Of a stretch of 64,000 nucleotides of DNA, positions 1 through 12,800 are shown in pieces (within the stretch, counting starts at the first letter, position 1; every line of letters begins with the position of its first letter). The position numbers and the translations under genes are program-made. Location: positions 650,372 to 714,371 of the forward strand of contig JAACJM010000023.1 in the NCBI GenBank assembly GCA_013368315.1. The letters run 5' to 3'. Source of the stretch: Tetrapyrgos nigripes (lineage: Eukaryota > Basidiomycota > Agaricomycetes > Agaricales > Campanellaceae). Below the pieces are notes generated by a model. It saw only the letters and a program-made list of their open reading frames with translations, was not told where the DNA came from and did not search any database.

Positions 1-1271
1 CTGCATCTATCTGTCATAATATACACAAAGTCTGTAGCTATTCTATAAGAATCCCATACAGCCCTGTCCAAATCGAAGTCCCTTCGTAGTAACCCATAAG
101 AAGATCTAAGACAGAAGTTCAGGATGTATCGTCAGCAGAGATGCCAAGCATGCGCGATGTACAATCACATACCATGTACGTGTATTTTGAGACCTGAGGC
201 TATTTATTGTGAATTGCACGCGAACGGCACACGCATAGAATAACTCACCTAGTTGAGAGGAGTGAGAGTATAACGGGACTGTAGAGGAAGAGATGTCAGC
301 TAGGCGTATTCCAAGGGATTGAACAATGCACCGTTTGGCTCTTGAGCGACGTGATGGAAACTATTACTCGCCATATTCTTGACCACCTTACACTAATACA
401 CTGCCCAAAGCACATACACCCCATTCCTGCTACACAGACGCGTTAACGTTAGCTTCTGAACTGGACTATTGCGAAGAGGTTGGGATAAAGAGGGCGATAA
501 AAAGGGTATTTCTGTCACGGCACATCGGGGGACAAGCTTGAGCACGTCTGGTACGCGCTGGGCTGGTGGTGGTAGTAAAGACAGCACGACGTGGCAAAGA
601 GTGCCGAAGGTACCGGCATGAGTCACATGAAACTTTGAGTCATGTTACTTACACGTGACCCTGACGCGTCGCGTTAAAAGGTCTTGCATCCAATTTGCGT
701 CGTCCTCGCTCTGTGTTATGCTAGGTATTCCACTCATAAAAGTAAGAATAAAAACATCCAAGTCAGTAATGAGCAAAATGTCTTAAGTTTTATGGAAAAA
801 AAAAGACAACTTAGACATTAAAAGTGGGAAACCTGAATGAGTGCGGGGATCTCAACAATGAGCGCGGGGATTTTAACAATGAGTACGAGTATTTCAGCAA
901 TGAGTGCGGGAAATGTCGAGTGTGTGCGGGTAGAAATAATAAAAGTGCAAAATGAACTGCATAAGTTTCACATTTTGATTTGGTTCCTTCGACACTTGCC
1001 CGCATTAATATTGCGCAGCGCAGTCGAGGCTAAACGGCGAAAGATCAGAAACGTTGTATACAATAATGCTATTTCATTTCTTTACGAGGTTACTACTACC
1101 CTCCTCTGAAGGGCTCGAGACTCAGACTTCCGTGCATCCACACCACTACCAATCTTCCCGCTTCAAGTTCTGAACCCAACACAAAATTCACATCTCACAT
1201 CACGGTCCAATTCTCTCCGTCGAAGACTAATACTACATATCTACATACATAGTTCGATGATTTTTGGTTCT
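1..1271. other. Intergenic, no supported gene
   Basis: Only short open frames occur, none with a recognisable domain, a signal peptide or plausible splice structure. The one clear structure is a 21-base tandem repeat, listed separately. The first 400 bases may include the flank of a gene outside the window, but nothing shows it. Confidence 0.5.
836..918. repeat. 21-base tandem repeat, four copies
   Basis: Four consecutive units start at 836, 857, 878 and 899 with exact 21-base spacing, each beginning AATGAG followed by a GCGGGGAT-like block. The spacing is a multiple of three, so a short frame on the plus strand reads as four heptapeptides beginning with Met-Ser. No gene context supports translation. 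The last unit lacks its final base. Confidence 0.85.
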
Positions 1272-1697
1272 TCAAGCGCAGACCTATACATGAATTGCCG
1301 ATAACAGCGAGTAAGTCTCTGGACTTTTTATAACAGAAAAATTACAGCACAAAGTACTCACCCCAGGAGCTCCTGAGCAAGAAAGTCCATCACAGCACGT
1401 ATTTCCAAGGAAGGTAGCGCATTGTTGACCAGCAGTCTGACAGACTCCGGGTGTGGGCATGCAGTTCTAAAATTTCGATTAATGAAGGGTAGGCACTTTA
1501 GTTGTCCCAAATAAGAACAAGACACTCACCCCAAGAGGACTTCCATTCGTACACGTCAACCCAGCACAACATTGACTAGAACCTGGTGAACAGGCAGCGA
1601 AGAGGCCAGTACATTGACGTTCTTGGAGTGTAGCAGCCATAGAGACTGAGGCTGTGGCGGTGAGGATGACGGTGAAGAGAGTGGTTTTGAGTTGCAT
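1272..1697 (-). CDS. Small secreted protein with two knottin-like six-cysteine modules
   Basis: Three exons are joined by GT-AG introns (about 1,468-1,530 and 1,275-1,362 region). The product is about 95 residues. A signal peptide comes first (positively charged start, hydrophobic core, Ala-rich cleavage region near residue 20). The mature part has twelve cysteines in two repeats of the same spacing: C-x6-C-x6-CC-x4-C-x8-C, then C-x6-C-x7-CC-x4-C-x6-C. That CC-centred order is the inhibitor-cystine-knot pattern, and differs from the eight-cysteine hydrophobin pattern. The second intron falls just before the last cysteine codon. No function can be assigned; extracellular location is likely. 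The start was chosen as the Met immediately before the signal peptide. Confidence 0.7.
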
Positions 1698-3078
1698 TAT
1701 GATCGTTGATTTGGTGTTGATCTGGTGAGGGATCCTGACTTGTGAAGAGGGTAAGGAGGTAATGATGCCAATGCAGAACACTTGCAGGCCTTTTTATAGG
1801 TTTCAGAACGTATTTCCAGAGGCTAGAGCGTATTTGTTTCATATGGCAAGCTGAGTACACGATGCACATGTATGCTGCTCGCAGCCCGTCGGATGCAGAA
1901 CGTCCTACGTCCCTCTGCGTGTACTTGAAAATCTGTATAGATTGAATACTTTTTTCATAGAATTTTCATAGAATTTTTGGACAGTTGTTCGACAGCGGGT
2001 TCCTGCACCCTGAATTTCCTGACCGGATCTGCTAACTGTCAACCAACAGTGAGTGACATTGTATATGTACCTACTTAATAGCTGTATACATGCTTGGTAT
2101 ACCTATACTGTCAGCGAAAGAGTCAGACTGTCGGACTGAGGGGTAGCGTAGGAAAGGTGTAGGGAAAAGGGTTTTTTGTGGCATTTGCTGATCGTGAAGT
2201 TGAAATGAATTATGACCAATGGCCCAACAATGGCCCGGGTGGCACTTATACTGGCGATTGACTGCCGCTCAAGCGCTCAATTTCTCAGGTGTCGTTCTGG
2301 CCTCGTAAGGGGTAGTTCTTGCTGAAGATGACCCCTTCTTAGGTTCATTGCTCCCCCTATCCCGCTTACCAAACCCTCACGAGGTGTAAGTCGTAATGGA
2401 CAATGGACATGCCATTGATGTTTCACAAAATTCCGAACCGGAGAGCGAGGTGTGTTCCACGAACGTCAAAAGTATACATACTAGCATAAGGACCGTTGGC
2501 CAGTTTCTTCCTGTCGGACTGAGGGGTGGCGTACCAGGAAAGGCCGAGGAAATGGGTCTTTTGTGGCATTTGCTGATCGTGAAGTTGAAATGGCCACCTT
2601 ATGGTGGCGGTATAGATTGCCCCTCAAGTTCAGCTTTTCCGAAATGTTATTCTGGCCCCATACTCGTACTCGTAGATAGTATTTTTTTATTTTTTTTATT
2701 GCTGAGGACTCATCTGATCCCTTTTTGCTTTTGGTTTTCCTCCTGATAAGCTGCCCCCAAAAAGCATACCATGACTCTAGGCCGCGATGGACATGCCATT
2801 AATGTTCTACAAAATTCCGAACCGGAGAGCGACGTGTGTTCTTTGACACGAACGCCAAAAGTATATATGCTAGCATAAGGCCTGACCGTCGGTCAGTTTC
2901 TTCCTCTTTTTACCCTTCCCCTTCCCTCGTTGATTAGTAGACCAAAACGCATCCACGATCTATCTTTTCCTTTCACTCCTTAGGAGCTGACAGTGAGATT
3001 TTCAGGCTGATCCAGATCCATATCCGCATGAAGCCCTCTGGGGAGGTATAGACAGGTCATTACATCTACTTTGATTAA
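1698..3078. other. Intergenic with a tandem duplication
   Basis: This stretch between the secreted-protein gene and the P450 has no supported gene. Its main content is a direct duplication of about 385 bases (2,129-2,905). The rest is AT-rich promoter-like sequence upstream of the secreted-protein gene and downstream of the P450. Confidence 0.5.
2129..2905. repeat. Direct tandem duplication, two units of about 385 bases
   Basis: Unit 1 starts at 2,129 and unit 2 at 2,512, both with TGTCGGACTGAGGGG. The block GGCATTTGCTGATCGTGAAG is found in both units. The block ACAAAATTCCGAACCGGAGA appears near 2,424 and again near 2,808. The copies differ by small indels and substitutions, so the duplication is not recent. 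No transposon ends were recognised. Confidence 0.75.
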
Positions 3079-6000
3079 TCAAGTCGCATGCGCAGGTACA
3101 AACGCCTCTCTAATCAACATCTCATGTTCCCTCGACCGCGGTGTAATCGAGCATTTGAAAGGTGCGGGGTGACTGTAAGAATTTGTCAAAATATGCACGC
3201 ATGATCAGAAAAGCCCCATGAACATAATGAACCAAGCAAGCAAACACACGTACTTTTGAATCGACGACGGGATATACTCCCCCGTGGGTTCAACTACATT
3301 TCCCTGTTCATCTACGGCTTTTTCCAGTTTGAAGACAGCGAGGACGGAGGCGATACATATCCAAAGCGAAGACAAAGCTACGTGTTGACCTGGGCAGACT
3401 CTTTTGGACAGAAGCAAAGAGGAGGGAGGGAGATCACGTCAATTGAAGCCTACTCTTGACAGTACGTTCAACCTAGTACTACCTACCTCCTTCCAAAACC
3501 AAAATCAGCATCAGGATCTGGGATCGCCGGATTCAGCTTTAAGTTTGTGTTTGTTCCATCCTTCAATAATAGTAAGAACCTCTCTGGGTTGAATTTATTG
3601 GGGTCTGGTCCGTAGACTGTTTCGTTATGAAGCATTGCCCTGAGGCCCCGAGTAGTACGAGTGATAAGTATATCAGCGAAATTCGTTGTTGAAAAAGGAA
3701 AGAAACTTGAAAACGTGATCTTGATTTTGTGCTCACCAGACATTCGGAACGATAATCGTGTTCTTTGGGATACGATATCCTTTGTAGATGTCTTCTCCTT
3801 GGAGTAAATGAGCTATACCTGGTTCAATCAAATAAGACTCCTACGAAAAACGCATGGTATGCCACTGTCACGGCGAAGACTTACCAAGGGGACCAACAGG
3901 CTGCCATCTTGAAGTCGAGTATACAGGCAGGATCAAAACGAGCAGAAGGATCCGGAAATGCAGATCAAAATGATGAGCATATAACAAGCTGATACAAACA
4001 CGAAACACTACGTACCTCTGAACCTCTTTGACGATAGCACTCACATACGGCAAGGAATCCCGATCTTTAAAGTCTGGTAACGATACACTTCCTAGAACTC
4101 TATCCAATTCCTCCTGCGCTTTAGCCTGATACTGTGGGTTACAAACCATAGCAAGTACGAAGGAAGAGAATGCAGCGAGGGTTGTTGCTGTACCACCTGG
4201 ATGATTCGTAAAACAGAATTCAATATAAGTAATTAAACCCTGAGTTCTTAAAGATATGATGAAGGAACGTGCCTGTGAACATGCTCACTGCTGTAAGCCT
4301 AGCAACTTCTCTCATATACTTCACTTTCTCAGCTTCAGATTTATCGTGGGGGAGACTGTGGTAAGCTCGTAGTAGGAAGGACTGATGTGCAGTGTCTTGA
4401 GCCTGGCATTGTAAGTAGTTGATTCACGCATACGCAAGTCAGCCAATACTTCTCTGGAGGGGTAAAAGAATAGTAAAGGAGAGGTGAACCTAAATGGAGA
4501 GGGAGGGATGGAGAAGGAAGGGGGGTCAGGGGGGGGGGGGGAAAGCGAAGCGAAGAGAGGGGAAAAAGGGGGAGAGCACAGGAGGGAAAGAAGGGACAAC
4601 GCTCGAAGGAGTGCCCTAGTTCATAAACTTACGATTTGCTTCATAACAACATTAAAAGGCCCATCAGTCATTCGATCCTTATACATCCTCCATTCCCTTG
4701 CTTTCTTCTTAAACGACGCTCCAGGGAACCAAGATGGTACGTGTCTTAGCCAAGGAAATTGATCCTTTTCATCCAATCAGCCAACCACGCCGCACGGTCA
4801 ACGGTCATTAATACAATAGCATAAGCAAAATACTCAGAGCCCGGGATCGTTGGACAGAATCCAAGGCGAACTCGGAGATAGTACTCAATACTCACCACAA
4901 GAAACGCCCCGGGTCTAGCCGCCTCTGTAACCGATTTCAGAGCCACTTCCGCGGCCTCGATGAATGGATCTGATGAAGGCTGAGCAGTTATTCCGTATGT
5001 GATAGATAGGATCAAGGTTCCTGCCATGCTACGAGTCGTACGAGTAATACGAGCGAGTGAATGGAAAGAAAAAGGGAGTTGGACGACGAGTAGTCACCGG
5101 TCAGGAACGTGCAAAGTAATCAGAATCGGACTTACTATCGAAATTTATAACGCCAATCCTCTGGCGTCTCCAGAATGCTATTGATGAGAAGACGACTGGC
5201 TTTGAGAGCGTTTGGCTCGTGATAAGCGGCATCGGATGGATTTAGTTCTTTCAGGTTCGTCAAAAGAGTTGATCATAAGTTATTAGTATTCAGGATTGGG
5301 CTGGGGATGAGGGGGAAGAAGGGGGGGGAGAATTTACTAAGACGCTGTGGAGTACTCACCTTGATGAAACAACTTCCTACACTCCCTCCATAGATTGCTA
5401 TACGGCATGAAGATGAAATCTTCTTTCCAGCTGGTCACAATAAGGATTTGATTTGGGTTTTCTTCTTCATTGAGAAACCTTGAGACTCACCCCATCCTAG
5501 AGTTCAAGAAGTTTATTTCTCGTCGTTTAGAATAAAGAGGATTTTGCAGGAGGGACTCAGACGTACAGCTCATGAGTCATAGTCATCAGAGGTCTGTGAA
5601 GCAAAGTTTAAGGGTCGTGCAGTCAACACTGAGCACGATATCAAGCTCAATATGGAAAAGCTTCTCCCTCACCTACTGGAATACAACGCCGACCTTCGAT
5701 CCATCAATTCAAAAGCAGCTTCTGAAGTGTTCACAACCAAGACAGATGAACCCGCTATATCCAGGTGGATGATGTCGCTGTCTGAAATTTAAATCAATCA
5801 GTAAAGTGTGCATGTGAAGGGCGATGAGGAAGCAGATAACGTACGGTATTCCTTCCCCCAACGCATATACGTGAACCATTCGAACCCTCTGGGTAGATTC
5901 TAAGTTCCGAAGACAAGTCAGTTACGCTCAGATATCGATGTTTGCGAAAACGAAAGGAGGACAATCATACTAGTACTTACCAAAAGATTCCCAACAATAG

Positions 6001-6130
6001 GGAGCTTGGGAGGACCAGGAGGAAGGGGTAGCTTCAACTTGCGTTGACGTGCATAGTTCTCCGTCAATAGAAGTAAAGCTAGAGTGCAAGCGAGGCCAAG
6101 AGTGGTGAAAATTAGGTTATCGTTGACCAT
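3079..6130 (-). CDS. Cytochrome P450 monooxygenase, membrane-anchored
   Basis: A many-exon gene. The N-terminus has a hydrophobic anchor followed by the proline hinge LPLPPGPPKLPIVGN (about 6,000-6,130). Inner exons include the MPYSNLWRECRK helix-C region, the I-helix segment with the oxygen-binding GGTATT motif (near 4,190), the ExxR pair KEVQR (near 4,030) and the haem loop FGFGRRVCPGQH, split by an intron near 3,400-3,490. The final exon follows an intron ending near 3,178 and stops at 3,079. All landmark motifs are in order and no break was found. It resembles the large basidiomycete families close to CYP64/CYP5144-type monooxygenases; substrate is unknown. One intron (about 4,440-4,620) carries a long pyrimidine run on the coding strand (G run on the plus strand). 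Exact exon edges were not all fixed. Confidence 0.85.
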
Positions 6131-6553
6131 GGCTGTAACGGCACCGGTGAGGAAAGAGGGGTGGGACGAGCACTGAGCGAGAAATACTCATCTGTTTATA
6201 CCGCGTTCCTGAAGGAACCCCCGGGCCTTGGGCCATTCGAGATAGCAGCCAAGTAGCAGCTGACCCAACTTACAGGTTCTTCGCATCAGAAAGGCCAGCT
6301 TAACTCTGTAGAAAAGAACAATAAGGAACTCGGAATTCTAACATCAATCTAACATACAGAAGTTTCCCAAGACCCTCTCAAATACAGCTGGAGGCTTGAC
6401 CGATCGGATGATTAACTTGCATCACAAAGTTAACATCCAGGTACGAGTAGATACAATAATAGATTACTATACCACTTGTACATGTAGCTATAGGACGCTG
6501 TAGATAGGGCCAATACTAGATCTCTAGATATAGGTATGCAGTATCCTGCACAG
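6131..6553. other. Spacer between P450 start and eL8 stop
   Basis: The P450 promoter region faces the 3' end of the ribosomal protein gene. No gene seen. Confidence 0.5.
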
Positions 6554-7560
6554 TTACAGCTTCGTGATATTAGCAGCAGCGGGATTCTGTCCAGCAGCTT
6601 TAGCACGCTTGCGAAACATCTGGGTCGACTTGTTTCCACGAATACCTCCACCCCATTGACGCCTGTGTTCATCGTACTTGTCGGTGCTGTGAAGGAGAGA
6701 GCACTCAGTCAGTGTACCATACACAACGAAACGTGACGAAGTAAGTACTCACAAATTAGCTTTAGCAGCACTGACGAGTGTAGCCAATTCCCTCTGGTCC
6801 TCGGACTTGACCTCTTCCAAGGCGACGACAGCCGCAGTCTTTTTGTGGACAACAGCACCGAGACGAGCCTTCCCCTTGATGATGACGTAGGGTACACCCA
6901 TCTTGCGACAGAGAGCAGGAAGGTAGACGACCAGTTCGATAGGGTGAACATCGTGGGCGATGACGATGAGTGAAGCTTTCTTTGCTTCAATGAGAGCGAC
7001 GATGTGGTTGAGACCGTACTTGACGAAGAGGGGCTTCTTAGTATCCTAAAGCAGCAGTCAGTCAACTTCCCAAGTACGGCAAGTAGAAAAGGCACGCACC
7101 GTGTTACCATTACCCTCTGTAGCTGCAGCTGCAGTAGCGGTCAAACGTTCCTTCTTCTCCGTCTTCGTCTCGGGACGATACTTGTTAAGAAGCTTGAAAA
7201 GCTGCGTAGCAGTGTTTTTGTCGAGCGTATGTGAAAACTGGGCGATTGAAGGAGGAACCTTGAGACGTTGGTTGAGAATGACCTTTTGGCGTTGGAGGCG
7301 GACGTATTCGGGCCATTTGACGAAACGAGTAAGGTCAGTTTGAGGCTGGATATCGCCACCTGTAATCCAAACCAATTCAGATATCAAGTAAGACAATCAG
7401 TCTTTCGTGGACGCACCTATGCCAAAGTTTCTGGGATTGGCCTCAAAAAGAGGATTCTTCTTCGTCTTGCTAGCCTTGGAGGCAAACGGAGCCGCAGCGG
7501 GCTTTTTGGCAGATCCAGATTTGGCGGCTTTAGGCTGGTCATTGAGACGAGGTCAGCGTC
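6554..7560 (-). CDS. 60S ribosomal protein eL8 (L7a/Rpl8 family)
   Basis: A component of the large cytosolic ribosomal subunit. Spliced exons read a basic N-terminal tail ([15 protein letters not shown]), then [13 protein letters not shown], the block [15 protein letters not shown], and the L7Ae-type RNA-binding core with [38 protein letters not shown] and [11 protein letters not shown]. It ends in the C-terminal [11 protein letters not shown] block and stops at 6,554. Introns are visible around 6,690-6,750, 7,045-7,100 and 7,360-7,416. The 5' end is unresolved: an acceptor near 7,533 precedes the basic tail, and the expected tiny first exon with the start codon lies further upstream and could not be placed. 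Clear orthology and no damage. Confidence 0.92.
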
Positions 7561-8559
7561 TGTCATCACAAAAAATGACATATGCGCCCCGGAGCTCTAA
7601 CGCTGCTAGGAAGCAGCCCAGCATACATGACACTTCGTCGCTTCATCGCCATCCGTATATTAGGAGAGCTCAGCAGCAGAAGGAGAATGGTACGTATATC
7701 AATCTTTGGCAGATTGTTCGACCTATGAAACGGTTCAGTACTCAAAACGTCATCCAAGTCAAACACGCACCATCCATCTCATTTAGCGGTCTTTGCAGAC
7801 GCTGAAAGAGAGATAAAAGAGCTCCGGGGTGTCCTAGAGGCCATACACACCATTTCGAATCTTGAGGGGTCTTGAGGAGATGAAGAGCTTGAGGTTTTCG
7901 TTCAACTCGTGTTTGGTTGACTAGTTCTATAGAGTGGTTTTAAACCCCGCTATTCCAGACTCTTAGACGCACACTTATAGACACTCATGTACCACGAAGC
8001 ATAGCCTACGGGTCCACGGACCGGTCTTTGAGCAGAAAATTTCGCCTGTACTTCAACTGCATTTTCAGTACTACTCTGATCAGCGCATCAGACAGAGACC
8101 GGTCGCAGAGAAGGAATGTCCCAGGACGTAAAGGGACAGGCTTGAGCATTCCTCGTCTATGTACGTCTCTTTCAAGACGACAGGGTAAGCAAACTTTGGA
8201 GATCCTTCGTCCAACGAGAGTATGAGAGTCTTGGGCTTGGAGAAAACCGCGAAGAAGGAATGGAGTCGCCAGCTCACATAAAGATTGAAGCGATGGGTAG
8301 AAGAATAAAACGCGTCAGACAGGCAGCAGCAAGGCAGCAGCTGGTACGTAGGAGTCGTTAGCACAGGCAAAGAAGCTTAGCGGAGCCAGACTAGTTTGAG
8401 TACTCGAGTTTAGACTCTTCAAACTCCGCTTTTCCTGACTCTGCCACTCTCTGAGCAATTACATCGACCTTTAGGTATGCGAGTACTACTTATAATGCAG
8501 GAGAAAGCAAAGCCAGAAAGAAAGAAAGAAGAAAACCGATACAACTCGATCACCGTCCT
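7561..8559. other. Intergenic, probable eL8 promoter and repeat remnants
   Basis: It should hold the missing first exon and promoter of eL8. A repeat at 7,889-7,975 also occurs near 27.5 kb, and a weaker third copy is visible near 8,390-8,445. Nothing else is supported. Confidence 0.4.
7889..7975. repeat. Dispersed repeat, copy 1 (partner at 27,469)
   Basis: It begins TTGAGGTTTTC and contains CTATTCCAGACTCTTAGACG and CGCACACTTA, as at 27,469-27,566. Both copies lie downstream of broken minus-strand Zn2Cys6 genes, so they probably travelled with that gene. Confidence 0.7.
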
Positions 8560-9770
8560 TAGAACTGAGTAAAATTCCCATATCCAAGGAACTGTCAACA
8601 CTAGCCATGAATGCATCTCAGTCTTCCTGACAAATTTCGTTTCTAATTAATGGAATAATGGTGGACAGTCTTAGAATGTACATCTATCACTGTCAAGACG
8701 AAATGATCTCACCTTACCTCGTTGAATCTCAGAAGAGGATTGTATGGTATCGACAAGCCGAAAGATGGGTTCGACTGCATTAGATCTACAGCAAAGTCAG
8801 TCAGAACAAAGTAGCACTAATCATTGAGTAAAGAAACAAGAAACCTACTTGTTCTGTTATACGCAACAGACTGCAATCCGTGTACCGTCACCGGGTCAAG
8901 GACGTCAAGAAAGTTACCATGAGCGTGGACATGACTCGGGCCCTGATGGGCCCTGCCAATTTCGTCAGGGAAAGTACCAATATCATCCATTGCCTTTGTC
9001 CAATCCGAGGCAGATAGAGATAATTGGGGATTTAGATTTTGTCCAGCAGCGTTAACGTCAAAGAATGCCTCCAGTTCCGTCTCTCACCTTCGTTTCAAAG
9101 TTTCCTGCGGTTCTACCTCCGCTAGATACGATTGCTTGAATAAGGTCCCTAATGGCGTAACAGGGTAAAAAATCTCAGACAGAGAGTGAGTGAAATGAAT
9201 GGATAGATACCTGAAACGTCCTGCGCCTTTGATTCTGAAAAATTTCCGCTTGGAGCTCGGAGACAATAAGAATCTACGCAAATAAAGTTACACACCTTTT
9301 CTCCCATTCCCGTAGGATTTCAACACACTTGTAGATATTCAACATCTCGTTTGGCCGGTCAAGCTGCAATTGCAGCTCCTTGGTCCTGATCAGACATATC
9401 AAAAGGTTTGATGGTGGCTCGCAGGCTGTGCAGCCGTACAGTTTCCTGATGCCGGTCTCCGACATTTGACGTCACCTCAAAATTTGATGCACTTTAACTC
9501 TGCAATTCGGAAAATCTTCTGTATGACGGATATACGCTGCGTATATTCAGAGGCGGGGCTCGGTTGGTATGACAGTGTATGTCGGTGATGCCAATACACC
9601 GGATATACCAATTACAGATTGTCGATGTCGTCATCTTCAGTAGATGGAGAAGGTCCCGTTCGAGGCGGAAGATCGCCCTCAACCATGCTCCTTTAGTACT
9701 TATCGAGTAATCAAAGAGGCATGGGCCATTTAAAGCTGCGACACGACGCCCTTGAGCTTGAGCGGGCATA
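8560..9770 (-). pseudogene. Broken Zn2Cys6 transcription factor fragment
   Basis: Pieces of the same family as the full gene next door, in the right order but with the middle missing. Near 9,640-9,700 the linker VEGDLPPRTGPSP reads as in the fragment at 28.6 kb. At 9,280-9,400 the frame LNIYKCVEILREWEKR matches the C-terminal block VYKCIGMLRSYEGR of the intact gene. Near 8,560-8,630 the last exon reads DAFMASVDSSLD, like the intact gene's terminal exon, but the preceding Trp codon is TGA. The zinc cluster and most of the fungal transcription-factor domain are absent. It lies head to head with the intact gene. Confidence 0.7.
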
Positions 9771-9837
9771 CAATTGCATTACTTCAACATTAGCTTTAGT
9801 ACGTAACCTCTCGTCGTACAACTTGCTTCAAGCCTCC

Positions 9838-12800
9838 ATGTCCGACGAGGAAGACAACTCAAGGTCTGGCTCGCACAAGAAACGAAGGCTACAAAATGCG
9901 TGCGACGAGTGTAGGAAGAAGAAAGGTAAGTGACTTGCCAACTTCTAGAAAACTGTGGCACACTAACCGTCAAAAACCTCGCTGTTCTTCTACGTAGTCA
10001 AGTGTCGGTTCATCCAATAAGTAACTCAATCCAATCCAAGACTCAAGTAGTATCAAAGGTGATGGTGCGAAAATGCCCGGAAATCGCTGTACACGCTGCG
10101 TTTCTCTGGAAATAGACTGTACTCACGTATTGGCAACTATAAAGAAGGTGAGTCAGTAAAGCCCTGACAATAGCGAATCTCGTGTTTATGGAATACAGAA
10201 ACGAGGTCCTCCGATTGGGTATGTATTCAGAAAGAAAATTTTTTCTCCTACTTACGCAGTAATAATTAGTAAACCTCGCGGGTCAAAGTCGATTCGCTTC
10301 ACAATATCGCAGATACTGTCGACCACGAAACCATTTGAAGCACCTGATACTCCTGAGGCAGTATTAGAGCTTTTCAAAGACCTGGCCACCTATGTTAGGA
10401 AGCTGGAAGAAGAGCTGGACGAGCTTCAACAGACATTAATGGCTAAAACTGCAGAAGCCTCATCGGAAGGACAGGATCGTTCCTCAGAGCCCACCCCCGC
10501 GTTCCCTTTCTGGAGTCAACAAAATGTGTTATCAGGCGAAACACCGGAACAGGACGCACGTTCTGTAGAAGGACTGTCTGAACAGCTCAAACGTCTCGTC
10601 CTGGACCAATCCTTAAAGCGTCATTTTGGCACCTCTAGTTCACTGACCCTAGTCAGAGACGCGATGAATGACGTACATCCCCAAGACGTTCAACGCCCAT
10701 CCTCCGATGCAGCTCGCTACTTGAAGGCAAGACGCCCACAGTTTTGGGCCATCTATCCAGTAAGTGTTTCTATTGACGTCGACTAATCAGTGTTTCCGGA
10801 GATGGTTACTCACATCAATCACGCCCATCAGTGGCAAATTCCTCCTCAAGAAGACCTCAAACCTCTCGTTTTTCCAGAGACCAACTTGATGACGAAACTC
10901 ATCGACCTCTACTTCGTCAATTTCAACCAATACTTTCCCATGCTCCACCGTCCTACTTTTGACCGCTCTATCGCTGAAGGCATGCACCTCTGTAATCATA
11001 AATTTGGCTGCGTCCTTCTCGGAGTATGTGCCTTGGGATCCAGATACTGCGACGACCCTGCGATATTAGAGCCAGAGGCGCCGGAATTTAGTGCAGGCTG
11101 GAAGTACTTTAGACAGATTAGACCAATCCAAACCACATACTTGGGCGCGCCTTCTCTTTATCAGCTGCAGACCATATGCGTGAGTATCTTATGCGCTAAC
11201 TCCCGACTCGTCAAATCATCGCCGCTAATTCCTGTTATGTTTCGCAGATCTCCATCGCGTTCCTCCAAGTAACTACCATTCCAGACTCGGTGTGGGTCCA
11301 AATTGCTGTTGGGATCCGTTTAGCACAACAAGTCGGTGCTCACAGACGCAGGCCGGGTCAGAAACCAACTATCGAAGGAGAGTTATGGAAGAGGGTGTTC
11401 TGGATACTCTACGCTTGGGATATATACGGTAGCGCTTTCATGGGTCGGCCTAGAGCTACGTCTTCTGATGAGTACGTATCTCCTATCAAGTTCTCTAACA
11501 GCCGACCACTATCTGACAGTTATGACTTTCTAATCCTCACCCTCTAGCTTTGATATCGACCTACCTGTCCAATGCGACGACGAATACTGGAAACACCCTG
11601 ATCCTGAGCTGGCTTTTAAACAAGCTCCAGGACGTCCGTCTAATTTGGTCTACTTCGTTACATTCTTGAGGCTCCTCGATATTCTAAACATGGCTCAAAA
11701 GACTATCGTAAGTCCCTTGCGACAAATGATACTAATGCGATCTGCTATTAATCTGATTTAACCTGACTCCAACAGTACTTAACCAGACACTCCGACACAT
11801 GGACTATGAAGGGTAGATCAGATTTGGAATGGAGCCAACAAACGGTATCCAAGCTGGACTCGATGTTGAACGACTGGATAGATACTATACCTGAGCACTG
11901 TGAGGGCTTTTCTTTCTCCAATCCGTCATAATTCAGTTTATAACTCAATCCCGGCTACTTATTAGTGAAATGGGATCCAAACAGAGAAAACATCGACTTC
12001 TTCCACCAATCAGTATCTCTCTACGTCAGCTACTACTGGATCCAAATCCTCATCCACAAACCCTTCATCCCTCGTCTCGGTGCCGCTTCAGAAGTCATCT
12101 TTCCTTCAATGGCTATTTGTGCCAACGCAGCAAGATCAGCTTGTCATGTTATGGAGGTACAACAGCGTCGTGGATTTCTACCGCTTCCCAATGTTATTGT
12201 AAGTGTATTCCATAGAATTGACCTCCAGGCGATCTGGTTAATGGATGAGTTTTGGTTGAATATCAGATAACGCTATACAACGCTGCGATTGTTCTTCTCC
12301 TAAATGCATGGAGGGGAAAACATCTCCAGACCACGCCGGATACGAATAAGGAACTAATAGACGTGTATAAATGCATTGGAATGCTTCGTTCGTATGAGGG
12401 ACGGTATGTCTTATTCATTCATGCGTCGGCAAAACAAGAAGCTGACATTTGATCTCAGCTGGCAGAGCGCAGGGACCTACTGGTACGTTACGTCTTCCAA
12501 TGCAACTTGTCCTGCCAAGGTTATGAACAAAATCTCACAACTTCTCTTCCTATTTCCCAGTGATATCATCCGCGAAATCCTCGCCACCAGCAACCTCTAC
12601 AGTCCAGAACCCTTTGGTCCCAGATATCTCAAGCGCTACCGGGACTCCAAGAACGATTCTTTCACTGGTGGACAACAATCGCCAAATTCCAATTCGTCTT
12701 CATCGTCACCATCACCCTTAGGCTCTGGAGAACCTCGAAAGATAGCGGGTACTCATCGAGTATCCGCTTCTGGCAATGGCACTGGTAACATTCGACCCTC

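Noticed and set aside
1272..1697. Hydrophobin
   Set aside because: The cysteine order is two C-C-CC-C-C modules, not the eight-cysteine C-CC-C-C-CC-C pattern.
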